Shown: positions 37,346 to 46,142, numbered from the stretch's first letter. The stretch: DNA of 64,000 nucleotides from Galbitalea sp036499165 (GCA_036499165.1 DASYEE010000012.1:1-64000); one strand, 5' to 3'. Made by a program: numbers and translations. The notes: generated from the letters alone by a model not told the origin.

Positions 37346-39382
37346 ATGGCCTACAACCTTCCACCAGCATGGGACCCAGGCTTCGCCCTCCCCAAGTACG
37401 TCCGTCAAGAGGGACTCCAGCGGCGCGCGTTCGTGACGAAGCAGATGCCGCGCGGCACCTACGACGATCCGAACGTCAAGACCGGTGGCTATGACGTCCC
37501 TCAGTACGTCACCGACGAGGGCTACGGTCAGGGCACGCTGACCACCCGGTGGCAGCCGAGCGGCACGTACTCCGGCCCGAAGATCCCCCACTACCTGAAC
37601 CGCCGCCCCCAGGTCCTCTCCGACCGGCGGGTCCCGAACAGCGGCGGCACGCAGAAGATCACCATGGTCGCGCCCGCTATCGGCATGCCAGCGAACGAAG
37701 GCCAGGCGGTGTCGATGGGCGCGGCCGACGCATTCGGATGGCTCCGCGCGATCCTGGGGATCGGCAAGGCGAAGCCACTCCATCCTGTCCACCAAGGTGG
37801 CCAAGCGCTCCACGGGCTGGGCGGGATCGCCGGCGACGCGCCGATGCCGGACCCATTCCCGTCGTACGGTCAGGCCGCCGCCACGAACATCCTCGCGCGC
37901 ATGCAGATGCTGCCGACGAACCAGCGCGCGAAGTACCTGAAGAAGACACTGGCGACGATCGACCCGTCGCTCGAGGCGCGGACCGGAAAGATCGCCCGCG
38001 ATCTCCGCCGCCAGGGCATGAACTCCGCGCAGGCACTCCACGCCGGGCTGTCTCGAGCGATGTCGGCGGGCATGATCGCCGAGCTCACGCTTCGCGGTCA
38101 GGGCAAGCGACCGAGCGGCCTGAGCGGCTGCACGGGATACACCGGCTGTTCGGCCATGGGCTCCGCGGCACCCATGGCCGGTTTATTCAAGCGCGCCGCA
38201 CGACGCAGCCTGGGAGCCACCAGCGCTGCCGCCACGAGCGCCGCCGCAGGCGGGCTCACGAACGTGTCGTCGATCTCGACCTCGAACACGGTGGTGTCGC
38301 CGACCGAGATCACCGTGGGACCGTTCAAGTTTGATCCTGCCCACGGCTCGTACGCGGTCGATTTCGCGACGCCCAATCAGATCCCAGCGGCGGCCCGCCC
38401 GTGGATGCTGAAGCAGTTGACGAGGCCGCTTGGCGACAACGGCGCGTATAAAACCGCATGGCCCGCCAGTCAGCTCGTCGGCCCGGGCTCGCCCCAGTCG
38501 GGCTCCTACTACCATTGTGGCTCGCGCGGGTGCAACGCTGGCGATCCGGGCGCAAAACTGGTGAACCTGGTCTACCAGTCTCCGACGGCTGCCGACTTCT
38601 ACGCCGCCATCGGCCTGACGCCTGACATGACGGTCGAAGGTGGCAACACGTTCGACATGAACCTCATCACGCAGAACAGCGACGGCACGCTGTCCTATGA
38701 CTCGCAACAGTTCACGGCGGTACCGGCGGTGAAGTTTCGATCAGACGGATCTGATCCGCCGATCTACGACGTGATGCCAAGCACGATAGATCGCCAGGGC
38801 GTCAAACACTCGAACGCCGACGACAAAGACTGGGGCATGTGGATGTTCATCATGAGCAATCCATACACGGTGACCGCCAACCCGGACGGCAGCCAAACGG
38901 TGACGTACCCGCCCGCGTTCATGCGCCTCATCTTCGCGCCGCTGCCGCAGAAGCCTTGGTGGCAACCGTTGTGGGACCTGATTGCTTACGTCCCCTCGAA
39001 GCTCTCGGATGCCGCGCAGGCAGTGTTGACCGCCGTCAATGATGCCGTCGCGGCCGTCGGTGGTCTCGCGTGCAGCGTGTTGACGCAACCGGGCGCCGCG
39101 AATGCTGCGGCGCAGGGTGCAGGCAAGGCGAACCCAGTCTATGGGGCGGCGGCGGGTGCCGGGGTCACCGTCGGCTCGGCACTCTGCGGTGGGACGCAGG
39201 TTCCCACCTGTCCGGACGGGTACATGTGGAACGGGATCAGCCAGTGCATCCCGATCCCACATCCGACGAACTGGACGCTGATCGCTCTCCTTGGCGGTGG
39301 CGCCGTGCTGGCTGCTGCGTTGGCGAAGAAGTCGAATCGCAAGAAAAAGGCGGCTGCGGCCGCCGGAGGAACCGTGAAATGA
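37346..39382 (+). CDS. large tail-anchored virion-type protein
   Basis: 678 residues. N-terminal ~110 residues contain repeated aromatic/proline-rich units (GGYDVPQYVTDEGYGQGTLT; LTTRWQPSGTYSGPKIPHYL), an MGAADAFGWLRA motif, helical and alanine-rich parts, a beta-rich middle, and near the end the two-cysteine loop TCPDGYMWNGISQCIPI directly before a membrane helix (NWTLIALLGGGAVLAAALA) and a lysine-rich tail. It is the largest member of the tail-anchored set and may be a vertex or entry protein of a membrane-containing particle. Confidence 0.65.
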   Translation: MAYNLPPAWDPGFALPKYVRQEGLQRRAFVTKQMPRGTYDDPNVKTGGYDVPQYVTDEGYGQGTLTTRWQPSGTYSGPKIPHYLNRRPQVLSDRRVPNSGGTQKITMVAPAIGMPANEGQAVSMGAADAFGWLRAILGIGKAKPLHPVHQGGQALHGLGGIAGDAPMPDPFPSYGQAAATNILARMQMLPTNQRAKYLKKTLATIDPSLEARTGKIARDLRRQGMNSAQALHAGLSRAMSAGMIAELTLRGQGKRPSGLSGCTGYTGCSAMGSAAPMAGLFKRAARRSLGATSAAATSAAAGGLTNVSSISTSNTVVSPTEITVGPFKFDPAHGSYAVDFATPNQIPAAARPWMLKQLTRPLGDNGAYKTAWPASQLVGPGSPQSGSYYHCGSRGCNAGDPGAKLVNLVYQSPTAADFYAAIGLTPDMTVEGGNTFDMNLITQNSDGTLSYDSQQFTAVPAVKFRSDGSDPPIYDVMPSTIDRQGVKHSNADDKDWGMWMFIMSNPYTVTANPDGSQTVTYPPAFMRLIFAPLPQKPWWQPLWDLIAYVPSKLSDAAQAVLTAVNDAVAAVGGLACSVLTQPGAANAAAQGAGKANPVYGAAAGAGVTVGSALCGGTQVPTCPDGYMWNGISQCIPIPHPTNWTLIALLGGGAVLAAALAKKSNRKKKAAAAAGGTVK

Positions 39383-39756
39383 GCTACCTACCGAGCCCCC
39401 GCGGTTCCGCCCGACGCTTTCGCCCCACCACGTCACTGCGCGGCGCGCTCGGAGATACGTGTGCGCGCATGGCCGTCTCCATCGACGGCACGCAGAACGA
39501 GTGCATCGACGCGAGCGGCAACGTCATCTCGAGCACGCCGATTCCGGGTGCGACCCCATATGCCAGCTCGGGCGGCTCGAGCTCGTCATCATCAAGTAAT
39601 CCGATCTGGGGGGTTATCGGCGGGCTCTTTGGTAATGCTTTGCGGCCGAACACGCCGGGCGCCCCATATCCGGCGCCATCCGGCCTCGATACGACCACGC
39701 TGCTCCTTCTCGGCGGCGTCGGGATCTTCGCGGTGTACATGATCTCGAAGGACTGA
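39379..39756 (+). CDS. tail-anchored protein, MSY/RPTTS type
   Basis: 125 residues from the ATG overlapping the upstream stop, with GGAGG in front. MSYLPSPRGSARRFRPTTSL and GALGD form a basic leader, followed by CARMAVSIDGTQNECIDASG, shared in pattern with CARVVPSVDGTTTECVDANG in the protein at 50762, a serine-rich linker and one membrane helix (TTTLLLLGGVGIFAVYMI) ending in KD. Confidence 0.65.
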   Translation: MSYLPSPRGSARRFRPTTSLRGALGDTCARMAVSIDGTQNECIDASGNVISSTPIPGATPYASSGGSSSSSSSNPIWGVIGGLFGNALRPNTPGAPYPAPSGLDTTTLLLLGGVGIFAVYMISKD

Positions 39757-39776
39757 TTGCCACTCGCAAGGACGCC

Positions 39777-40259
39777 ATGACCAACTACGACAACCGCAAC
39801 GTCCGCTCGCTGCTGAAGCAGCTGGGCGTCGGTGACTTCAACGCGACGATGATGGTTCAGGACTCATTCTCGGCGCCGGCTACGTCCGACCCGAAGAGCC
39901 CGCAGATCATCCTGATGGTGAAGCGGATCCAGGAACACCTGGGCGTACCGGTCACCGGCTACCTCGACGACGACACCGCGGATGCGCTCGCGCAGGTCGT
40001 AGGGCCAGGCTGGATGTCGCTGCCATGGATCGACAACGTCAGCACGCTACTCGCGCGCACGAGCTCGGCGACCGGCGCGCCGCCATATAGCGTGCAGGCG
40101 GTCAAGCGACTCCGCCCGACGCCGCCGGATCCCCACCTCCTGAACAGCCTGGAGGGCTTCCTGGACTTCCTGCCGGACGTGCCAGGCGGGATCATCACGT
40201 ACGCTGTCGCCGGGTACTTCGTCTATCGTCACTTTTCTAAGAAGAGGCGCGCGGCCTGA
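39777..40259 (+). CDS. tail-anchored protein with peptidoglycan-binding-like domain
   Basis: 160 residues. Residues ~35-75 (QIILMVKRIQEHLGVPVTGY, then LDDDTADALAQVVG) resemble PG_binding_1, the three-helix wall-binding unit with the G-x-hydrophobic-D-x-x-T turn. The C-terminus is a membrane helix (GGIITYAVAGYFVYRHF) plus SKKRR. It might hold the particle on the cell wall at entry. A one-mismatch palindrome sits just upstream at 39757. Confidence 0.65.
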   Translation: MTNYDNRNVRSLLKQLGVGDFNATMMVQDSFSAPATSDPKSPQIILMVKRIQEHLGVPVTGYLDDDTADALAQVVGPGWMSLPWIDNVSTLLARTSSATGAPPYSVQAVKRLRPTPPDPHLLNSLEGFLDFLPDVPGGIITYAVAGYFVYRHFSKKRRAA

Positions 40260-40304
40260 CCGCCCACCCGTGTTTCGCTCGTAACTCAACCGAGGCAACG
40301 CTCC

Positions 40305-41057
40305 ATGTACCTACGCAACAGTCGCCCCATCAACGATCGAGGATCGTCGGTCAATCTCATCCGAATGGGCGACGCCGCATCGGATGACATGACCGACGTG
40401 TTCTGTTCCGGGGCTCAAGTGTGGTCGGATGCGGCCGGTGGATGCGTCGACTCCGGCGGATCGTCATCGGGCGACATCAACATCACCGGCAACCCCGGCG
40501 ACAACGCCGACCAGTTGCAGAGCGGTGGATCGATCTCCTCCTCGGACTGGAAGAACATGGGCGGCGTCTGCAAGGCGGTCGACTTTCCGGCGCTCAACGC
40601 CGCGAAAAACCTCCAGTCGCAGATGAACCGCGTCGCGTTCGTGAAGGGGTTCAACAAGATCACGGTCGACGGCGACATCGGCCCGGCGACGATCACGCTG
40701 CTGAAGCAGGTCCAGAGCGCGTCCGGCCAGACGGTTGGCGGTGACACCTCCTCGTGTGTCGGCGTCGCCTCGAGCTGTGACGTGATCGCCAACCAGGTCA
40801 CGATGTTCGCGAACAACATCGGCGCGCCCGCGACGGTTCCCCAGGCAACCTCGAGCGGCAGCATCAACACGAAGTCCGGCCTGACGCTCAAGCCGCCAGG
40901 TGCGAGCGCTGCCGGCGACATCCTGGGCGCCTTCGGTGGCCTCTCCACGATCCAGCAAGTCGCGGTCGTCGCGGTCGGCGGCTTCGTCATCTATCAGTTG
41001 ATGGGCAGGAGCGCCGCCTCGAAGAGACGCTCGACTACGAAAGGCAGCCGACGATGA
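40305..41057 (+). CDS. tail-anchored protein with PG-binding-like repeat
   Basis: 250 residues. Leader MYLRNSRPINDRGSS with IRMGDAASDD, the loop FCSGAQVWSDAAGGCVD, a glycine/serine linker, then FNKITVDGDIGPATITLLKQ, the G-x-IGP-x-T turn of a peptidoglycan-binding domain. Two more cysteines (SSCVGVASSC) and one membrane helix (QQVAVVAVGGFVIYQLM) before a basic tail follow. Overlaps the next gene by 4 bp. Confidence 0.65.
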   Translation: MYLRNSRPINDRGSSVNLIRMGDAASDDMTDVFCSGAQVWSDAAGGCVDSGGSSSGDINITGNPGDNADQLQSGGSISSSDWKNMGGVCKAVDFPALNAAKNLQSQMNRVAFVKGFNKITVDGDIGPATITLLKQVQSASGQTVGGDTSSCVGVASSCDVIANQVTMFANNIGAPATVPQATSSGSINTKSGLTLKPPGASAAGDILGAFGGLSTIQQVAVVAVGGFVIYQLMGRSAASKRRSTTKGSRR

Positions 41058-41428
41058 GCATTCTCCGAACCCCGGTGGGCCAAGCTCGCCGCTATCGCCC
41101 GACCACCTCGATGGGCGACATCCTCCGCACGCCGTCCGGGCAGGCTCGCAGCTATCGGCCGGCGACGTCGATGGGTGCCGTCGACATGAACGGCAACATC
41201 GTCGCCGATCCCGTCATCGCCCCCGCCGGAGCTCCGGTCCCGGGCAACTGCGGCGCGGGTGCGGTCTACTCGTCCTTTTACGGCAACTGCGTGAACGCTT
41301 GCCCGCCCGGTCAGGGCCTCAACGCGAGCGGGATCTGTACGCCGTTCGGATCGCAGGGCATGTCGACGACGACATACCTTCTGATCGGCGGTGGCCTGCT
41401 TGCCGCCTACCTGTTCTTCGTTCGCTAA
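41054..41428 (+). CDS. tail-anchored protein with duplicated RYRPTTSMG leader
   Basis: 124 residues. The leader holds two copies of one unit: RTPVGQARRYRPTTSMGD and RTPSGQARSYRPATSMGA. Then NCGAGAVYSSFYGNCVNACP and a further cysteine loop (CPPGQGLNASGICTP), and a membrane helix (TTYLLIGGGLLAAYLFF) with VR at the end. The same leader unit recurs in 39379 and 41446. Confidence 0.65.
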   Translation: MSILRTPVGQARRYRPTTSMGDILRTPSGQARSYRPATSMGAVDMNGNIVADPVIAPAGAPVPGNCGAGAVYSSFYGNCVNACPPGQGLNASGICTPFGSQGMSTTTYLLIGGGLLAAYLFFVR

Positions 41429-41445
41429 CCACGGGGAGTTCTCAG

Positions 41446-41892
41446 ATGAAATACGGCTACGCGTTTCAGAAGCAAGGCGGCCCGATGTCGTGGCGGAACG
41501 GTCCGCCCGTTCAGGCGCGCGCAGCCGATGCCAAGTCGCTGGGCTCGCTCGGTGGCGCCACGCTCGAGGGCTCGGTGTTCGGTGACAAGACCCTCGTGCT
41601 GCCCAAGCCGGGCGCACCGGAGGTCATGCCGATGGGGGCCGCGCTGGGTGACATCAAGGCGCCGTCGTACATCCGGAGCCCAGCCGGTCAGGCGCGCACG
41701 TACGTCCCGACTACTTCGATGAAGCGCAGCATGAGCGGGATGGGGGACTGCGGATGTGGATGCGGCGGCGGGGGTGGATGCGGCGGCGGGAAGCTGTCGA
41801 TCAAGTTCTCGGACTCGATGGACGATCTGTTCATGTGGGGCAGCCTCGCGCTAGGAGCCCTCACGCTCTGGTCGCTGTTCAAGAAACCGTAA
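41446..41892 (+). CDS. tail-anchored protein with Cys/Gly cluster
   Basis: 148 residues; GGGGAG precedes MKYGYAFQKQGG. Motifs PMGAALGDIKAP and RSPAGQARTYVPTTSMKR, then a metal-site-like DCGCGCGGGGGCGGGK, an amphipathic patch and a membrane helix (MWGSLALGALTLWSLF) ending KKP. The cysteine cluster may bind zinc or iron, or form disulfides. Candidate virion-membrane protein. Confidence 0.6.
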   Translation: MKYGYAFQKQGGPMSWRNGPPVQARAADAKSLGSLGGATLEGSVFGDKTLVLPKPGAPEVMPMGAALGDIKAPSYIRSPAGQARTYVPTTSMKRSMSGMGDCGCGCGGGGGCGGGKLSIKFSDSMDDLFMWGSLALGALTLWSLFKKP

Positions 41893-41895
41893 TCC

Positions 41896-42207
41896 GTGAC
41901 CACGTACTCCGTATATAAGCCGGACACGCGGTCGTACGACTACTACCAGTCGGACGCCCCGGGTAACGGCACGCACGCCGGATCGCCACCGGTTCGCCTC
42001 GGGCGCTCGCCGCTCGGCGCGACGCCAGACCAGGCGGCGTGGCGGGTGCCGCCGGACGCGCGCAAGGTCGGCTCTGGTGCGATGCCGATGGGACGGATCG
42101 CTACGATGGGGTCGGCGGGCGCACTGGGGGATGTCGACATCTCGAGCCCGTGGACGTGGATCGTCGGCGGCGTGATCGCGTACTTCGCATGGAAGGGGCT
42201 CCGATGA
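41896..42207 (+). CDS. small tail-anchored protein
   Basis: 103 residues from GTG. Tyrosine-rich front (TTYSVYKPDTRSYDYYQSD), a linker, the motif MGSAGALGDVDIS, then a short membrane helix (WTWIVGGVIAYFAW) ending KGLR. Overlaps the next gene by 4 bp. Confidence 0.6.
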   Translation: MTTYSVYKPDTRSYDYYQSDAPGNGTHAGSPPVRLGRSPLGATPDQAAWRVPPDARKVGSGAMPMGRIATMGSAGALGDVDISSPWTWIVGGVIAYFAWKGLR

Positions 42208-42965
42208 GCTATGCAATGACTCGGCGGCGCCGGCCGCACGCGCGTTCAAGGAAGAGCGCCTTGAGCGGCATCCTCGACGACATCGGAGACGTTCTCAGCG
42301 GCGTCACCGGCAGCATCGGGCTCTCGAGCGCGTTCCGGGACTCGCAGTGCCAGACGCAGATGACCGCGCAGATGGCCACGCTGCAGGCGACGGTCGATCA
42401 GACGAACGCGCAGTGGCAGCCGAGCGGCTACTACACGCCCGACGACTTCAACGCCGCCATCCTCGCTGCCTACCAACTCGCGGCGTCAGCGAAGGACGCG
42501 CTGATCAAGGCGCCGCTTCCCAGTAGCGATTCGCAGCAGAAGACGATGGACGCGTACAACGCGATCACCGCGCAGACCCAGAAGGGGCTCGAGCTCACTG
42601 CGCAGTACAACGCGGCCATCCAACAGGGCGCGACCGTCATCGATTCGCCGGGACTGAAGCAGTACGTGATCGACTCGATGCAGGCGTCGTACAACGCCAT
42701 CGCGACGGCAGCGTACCTCACGTGCAACATGCCGTGGCTCGCGTCCGTGATCGGCACGTTCCAGGCCGGGTTCAATGTGGTGTGGGGCATCGTGTCGAAG
42801 ATCGCAGGCGTCGTCGCGAACGTCGGCGACCTCGTTTATCACGTCAGCGGAGACCTCACCGACATCTGGACCTACGCGAAGTGGATCGTGATCATCGGCG
42901 GCGCGGGGTGGGTGCTGATGCAGTTCGGCAAAACGCGAAGGAAGGGCGCCGGAGTATCGACGTGA
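42204..42965 (+). CDS. membrane protein with helical ectodomain
   Basis: 253 residues from MSYAMTRRRRPHARSRKSAL. A basic leader with LSGILDDIGD, a predicted helical bundle of ~150 residues (QMTAQMATLQATVDQTNAQW; KTMDAYNAITAQTQKGLELT), hydrophobic stretches at ~185-225 (VIGTFQAGFNVVWGIVSKIA) and a final helix (WIVIIGGAGWVLMQF) with a basic tail. The size and helices suit a virion-membrane or pore protein. Confidence 0.6.
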   Translation: MSYAMTRRRRPHARSRKSALSGILDDIGDVLSGVTGSIGLSSAFRDSQCQTQMTAQMATLQATVDQTNAQWQPSGYYTPDDFNAAILAAYQLAASAKDALIKAPLPSSDSQQKTMDAYNAITAQTQKGLELTAQYNAAIQQGATVIDSPGLKQYVIDSMQASYNAIATAAYLTCNMPWLASVIGTFQAGFNVVWGIVSKIAGVVANVGDLVYHVSGDLTDIWTYAKWIVIIGGAGWVLMQFGKTRRKGAGVST

Positions 42966-43447
42966 GGGAAGCGCCGAGAGATGCCGTTGCTTTGTACAAA
43001 CGGTTCAACCGTTACGAGCCGAAGAAGATCGGCGAGTTCAAGGACGGCTTCGCGATCCCCAAGCGCGTGCGGCTCGCGGGTCCGGCGAAGTGGGTGACGT
43101 ACGAGAGCGGCAAGGTCGACCCGGCGACGCTCAAGAAGCCCAGGCGCCCCCTGTCGTACATCCACGAGATCGATCCGGGCGTGAAGCTATGCCTGACCGA
43201 CGGCAAGGCTGACACCGACGTGCCGCCGGAGTTCGCGAACGCCGAGGCACTCGTGCTCCTTGGCAAGAGCTTGGGGTTCTCGTTCGAGAAGAACGGCGAG
43301 GAGATCGAAGCCGAGTGCACCCGATGCGAGCTCTACGCGTCTCCGGGGGACGGCCGGTGCCTGTACGTCGTCGAGGGCAAGTCGAAGGTGCTTGCGATGA
43401 TCTGGGGCGGTAGTCTTCGCGTAGAGGGCCGCGGCATCGTCGGCTGA
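42962..43447 (+). CDS. hypothetical soluble protein
   Basis: 161 residues from GTG in a GTGA overlap. It has no membrane helix. Basic, strand-rich (RLAGPAKWVTYESGKVDPAT; LSYIHEIDPGVKLCLTDG) with ECTRCELYASPGDGRCLYVV near the end. It may be a small enzyme or an internal capsid protein. Not recognised. Confidence 0.55.
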   Translation: MREAPRDAVALYKRFNRYEPKKIGEFKDGFAIPKRVRLAGPAKWVTYESGKVDPATLKKPRRPLSYIHEIDPGVKLCLTDGKADTDVPPEFANAEALVLLGKSLGFSFEKNGEEIEAECTRCELYASPGDGRCLYVVEGKSKVLAMIWGGSLRVEGRGIVG

Positions 43448-43458
43448 GGAGCAGTACC

Positions 43459-44067
43459 ATGACCGATGACGATCGACGCGATCAGAACCGACCCCGCACA
43501 CCACCGACCGGTGTGCGGAGAGCGCTTGGCGAGCCGCCTCGGCTGACCGATCCATTCGAGGGCAAGACCCCGCCGCTCGGATCGCCCGCGTTCCGCGAGA
43601 TGGAGCGCGCTCTGGCCGATCCCCGAGTCCCAACGATCGAGAAGGTCGAGATGCGCGCGCGCGTCGCGCAGCGCCAAACGAAGTCGACGCTCGATGGTGT
43701 CGAGCAACTCCGCAAGGAGACCCAGGCGCAACTCCTCGCCCAAAAATCTGACATCGACCGCCTCGACCGCAAGGCCGACGCGATGCATGAGCATCTGCTC
43801 GAGAACACCGCGCTGACCCACGAGGTCGTTGGCAAACTCGATGGCCTCGCCGGCTCTATCGAACGTGCGGAGGAACGACGCCACAAGCGCGCGCTGTCCG
43901 AGATTGCCCTCGGGACAAAAAAGAAGAGCGCGAAGATCGACGACGATCTGGACGCGAAGAAAACGTCGCGCCGGACGAAGCTCAAGTGGTTGGGCGCGGC
44001 TATCACCGTGCTTGCCGCGCTCGTCGCGGGATACATCAAGCTACGCTGCGGAATCGGCGGCGAGTAG
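43459..44067 (+). CDS. coiled-coil tail-anchored protein
   Basis: 202 residues. Proline-rich acidic/basic front, a coiled coil from ~55 to ~140 (TKSTLDGVEQLRKETQAQLL; KADAMHEHLLENTALTHEVV), a lysine-rich zone and one membrane helix (WLGAAITVLAALVAGYI). Last gene before a strong hairpin. Confidence 0.6.
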   Translation: MTDDDRRDQNRPRTPPTGVRRALGEPPRLTDPFEGKTPPLGSPAFREMERALADPRVPTIEKVEMRARVAQRQTKSTLDGVEQLRKETQAQLLAQKSDIDRLDRKADAMHEHLLENTALTHEVVGKLDGLAGSIERAEERRHKRALSEIALGTKKKSAKIDDDLDAKKTSRRTKLKWLGAAITVLAALVAGYIKLRCGIGGE

Positions 44068-44073
44068 AGACGA

Positions 44074-44105
44074 CAACGCCGACCACGTTCAGATGGTCGG
44101 CGTTG
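44074..44105. terminator. 12-bp-stem hairpin, probable bidirectional terminator
   Basis: CAACGCCGACCA and TGGTCGGCGTTG pair perfectly over an 8-nt loop (CGTTCAGA). It lies between the converging genes at 43459 (plus) and 44133 (minus), where a terminator for both is expected. There is no long T-run, as is common in GC-rich genomes. Confidence 0.7.
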
Positions 44106-44132
44106 AAGTAACAGCGCGCACCTCGAATCGCG

Positions 44133-44477
44133 TCAGCGTCGCTGATCGGTCTCGTCTTCTTCGCGGGCCTTCTCTTCGGCGGCCGGCTTCAAGACTGTGA
44201 TCTCGTACTCGGAGAAGCAACCATCGCTGCAGAGCCTCCCCAGATAACTCTCTGCACGGACCGGACAGTAGCGATTGTCGACGTGCGTGAGATCTTGTTC
44301 CCCGCACTTCGACCTCTTCCCACCGATTGCCTTCTGGTGCCACGCGCCGTCGACGGTTCGGACTTGCACTTCCAGGTCCTCCGCGACTTCTTTGGCCGTG
44401 CGAGAGCGGAGATCCTTCACCCGTGCGTCGAAGTCTAGGACGTTCGAATGAGCACGTGTTGCGGCATGCATGGCCAT
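44133..44477 (-). CDS. small Cys protein, paralogue of 1362
   Basis: 114 residues. RYCPVRAESYLGRLCSDGCF with SEYEI matches the core of the protein at 1362, and WHQKAIG precedes it as WHRRAIG does there. The N-terminal half (DFDARVKDLRSRTAKEVAED, LEVQVRTVDG) is absent or broken in the other copy. The only minus gene in the 34-63 kb block, so it is likely a small regulatory or superinfection gene inserted in the virion module. Function unknown. Confidence 0.65.
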   Translation of the reverse strand: MAMHAATRAHSNVLDFDARVKDLRSRTAKEVAEDLEVQVRTVDGAWHQKAIGGKRSKCGEQDLTHVDNRYCPVRAESYLGRLCSDGCFSEYEITVLKPAAEEKAREEDETDQRR

Positions 44478-44760
44478 GGGTCGATCCTTGTGGGTGAAAA
44501 TATTCGGGTTGCGAGATCTTCTTATCTCACGATCCCATAACGCAGTCGATCAGCCATCGAAAACCGATCCCGGCACCGTGAGCGCTCGGTAATTGGCATC
44601 CGAAACCGTGACCCGGCAAACGGTGCGGAATCGCGGTATGTCCGGGTGGAAACTTCCACAGAGGGGGTTGACGTCACCTTCCTTATATGTCGACCTAATC
44701 CGGAGTCGCCCCGCCATGCACCTCTCCGGGTCATGGGGACAAACGAGGACCTGGAGAGCT
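44478..44760 (+). promoter_or_regulatory. 283-bp upstream region of the arginine-rich protein
   Basis: No convincing gene. It holds GTGGAA-AC-TTCCAC (44646-44659), a TTGACG (44668-44673) and an AT-rich CCTTATATGT (44681-44690), which together suggest a promoter with an operator, though the spacing is not classical. GGAGAG directly precedes the ATG at 44761. Confidence 0.45.
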
Positions 44761-46116
44761 ATGCCGATTTTGTTCGTAAACGGACCGCGGAGGAGAGGAC
44801 GCAGAGGCGCCGTGGTGCGTGGTCGAGCACGGATTGGCAAGGTCAATCCCGCTCGCCGCTCCCGCAAGGGCAAGATGCCCAAGGCACTAGCGGCGTACTG
44901 GCGCAAAAAGCGCGCGGGCGGTGGCGTTGTCCGAAAGCGCCGAGCTCGCGCTCGAGCGCGCAAGGCGAAGCGTGCAACCAAGGTTTCCCGGCGCAAGGCG
45001 CGCCGTAAAGGAGTGAGCAAGATGGCTCGTCGTCGCAAGCCCCGTCGCGCGCGCAAGGCACGTCGCGCAGTTCATCGCCGTCGTCGCCGCGCCTCGGCGT
45101 CGCCCAAGCGTCGTCGGCGTCGTCGCAAGTCGACTGCCGCCCCGAAGCGTCGCCGCCGTCGCCGGAAGGCAACCGCCGCCCCGAAGCGTCGTCGTCGACG
45201 CGCCCGTCGGTCGCGGAAGACCACCCGTCGGCGTCGCCGCCGGGCACGTCGCAGCCCGCGTCGTCGTCGGCGTCGGGCACGGAAGACCCGCCGGATCCGT
45301 CGTCGGCGTCGGTCGAGCGCGACCATCGTGATGGCCAAGGGACGTCATGGCACGATGCTGGGCAACCCGTCGCGCCGACGTCGGCGTCGGGCGCGCCGCA
45401 CGCATCGCCGGTCGCGTCGGCGTGGCCGTCGCGCGCTGCACCATCGGTACAGCCGTCGTTACCGGCGCAACCCGAGCATCTCGGGCCTGATGCAGGTCGC
45501 GAAGGATGCGCTCCCGGTGTTGCTCGGCCTCTACGCGTCGCGGCTGATCGTCAGCAAGATCGGTCCGATGATCCCGGGCGTGTCGAACCTGGGGTCGCTG
45601 CAGGCCCCGGTGCTCGCCATCGGCTCGCTCTTCGGCGTCGGCTTCCTGACCGAGAAGGTCAGCGCGCTCGGCAAGTACCGCAACGCGGCCATGCTGGGCT
45701 CGGCCCTCAACGTCCTCGATACGCTCGTGTCGGCGTTCATGCCGGCTTCGATCAAGTCGATGATCGGCGTGGGCGAGTACGTCGGCGTGGGCGACTACAT
45801 CGCGGTGGGCGACTACGTGTCGCCGATCAACGACAACCTGGCCCTCAGCGACTACATCGCGGTGGGCTCGGATGCGATGCAGGAACTCGGCGTCGAAGAG
45901 GAGCTCGGCGTCGAAGAAGAGCTCGGCGTCGAAGAGGACCTCGGCAACGATATGCTCGGGGGCGTCTCGAGCAACTCGATGCTGATGCAGGTGCCGGGTC
46001 GTCAGTTCGTGGCTCCGGTGCCGGCTCGCTCCTTCACCCAACAGATCCCGGGTGCGGGCAGCCAGTACGACAACCCCGGTTCCCTGAACCAGGGCATCTT
46101 CCGCGGCGGTTTCTAA
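44761..46116 (+). CDS. arginine-rich protamine-like protein with membrane helices
   Basis: 451 residues from MPILFVNGPRRRGRRGAVVR with GGAG in front; a second in-frame ATG at 45022 (MARRRKPRRARK) has a perfect AAAGGAG 8 nt upstream, so a shorter form is likely. Residues ~1-245 are extremely arginine/lysine-rich (many RRRRR runs), suited to bind or condense DNA. Then NPSISGLMQVAKDALPVLLG and two further hydrophobic helices (APVLAIGSLFGVGFL, MLGSALNVLDTLVSAFM). The tail has repeats of VG(D/E)Y and three tandem copies of a unit like LGVEEE, and ends GIFRGGF. Probably joins packaged DNA to the virion membrane. Confidence 0.7.
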   Translation: MPILFVNGPRRRGRRGAVVRGRARIGKVNPARRSRKGKMPKALAAYWRKKRAGGGVVRKRRARARARKAKRATKVSRRKARRKGVSKMARRRKPRRARKARRAVHRRRRRASASPKRRRRRRKSTAAPKRRRRRRKATAAPKRRRRRARRSRKTTRRRRRRARRSPRRRRRRARKTRRIRRRRRSSATIVMAKGRHGTMLGNPSRRRRRRARRTHRRSRRRGRRALHHRYSRRYRRNPSISGLMQVAKDALPVLLGLYASRLIVSKIGPMIPGVSNLGSLQAPVLAIGSLFGVGFLTEKVSALGKYRNAAMLGSALNVLDTLVSAFMPASIKSMIGVGEYVGVGDYIAVGDYVSPINDNLALSDYIAVGSDAMQELGVEEELGVEEELGVEEDLGNDMLGGVSSNSMLMQVPGRQFVAPVPARSFTQQIPGAGSQYDNPGSLNQGIFRGGF

Positions 46117-46123
46117 CAATGAT

Positions 46124-46142
46124 GCCTTGCTAGTGGCAAGGC
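46124..46142. terminator. hairpin after the arginine-rich gene
   Basis: GCCTTGC-TAGTG-GCAAGGC, a perfect 7-bp stem with a 5-nt loop, 8 bp after the stop. It includes a one-mismatch copy of the 13-bp palindrome, so it could be both a terminator and a protein site. Confidence 0.5.

Noticed and set aside
36623..38041. 472-codon minus frame opposite the transglutaminase-like gene
   Set aside because: It has no motif and is antisense to two supported genes with ordered motifs and start/stop overlaps.
45361..45480. Possible CRISPR-like or tandem DNA repeat
   Set aside because: The repetitive CGTCGTCGG-type DNA only encodes the arginine runs of the 44761 product; no constant repeats with unique spacers.
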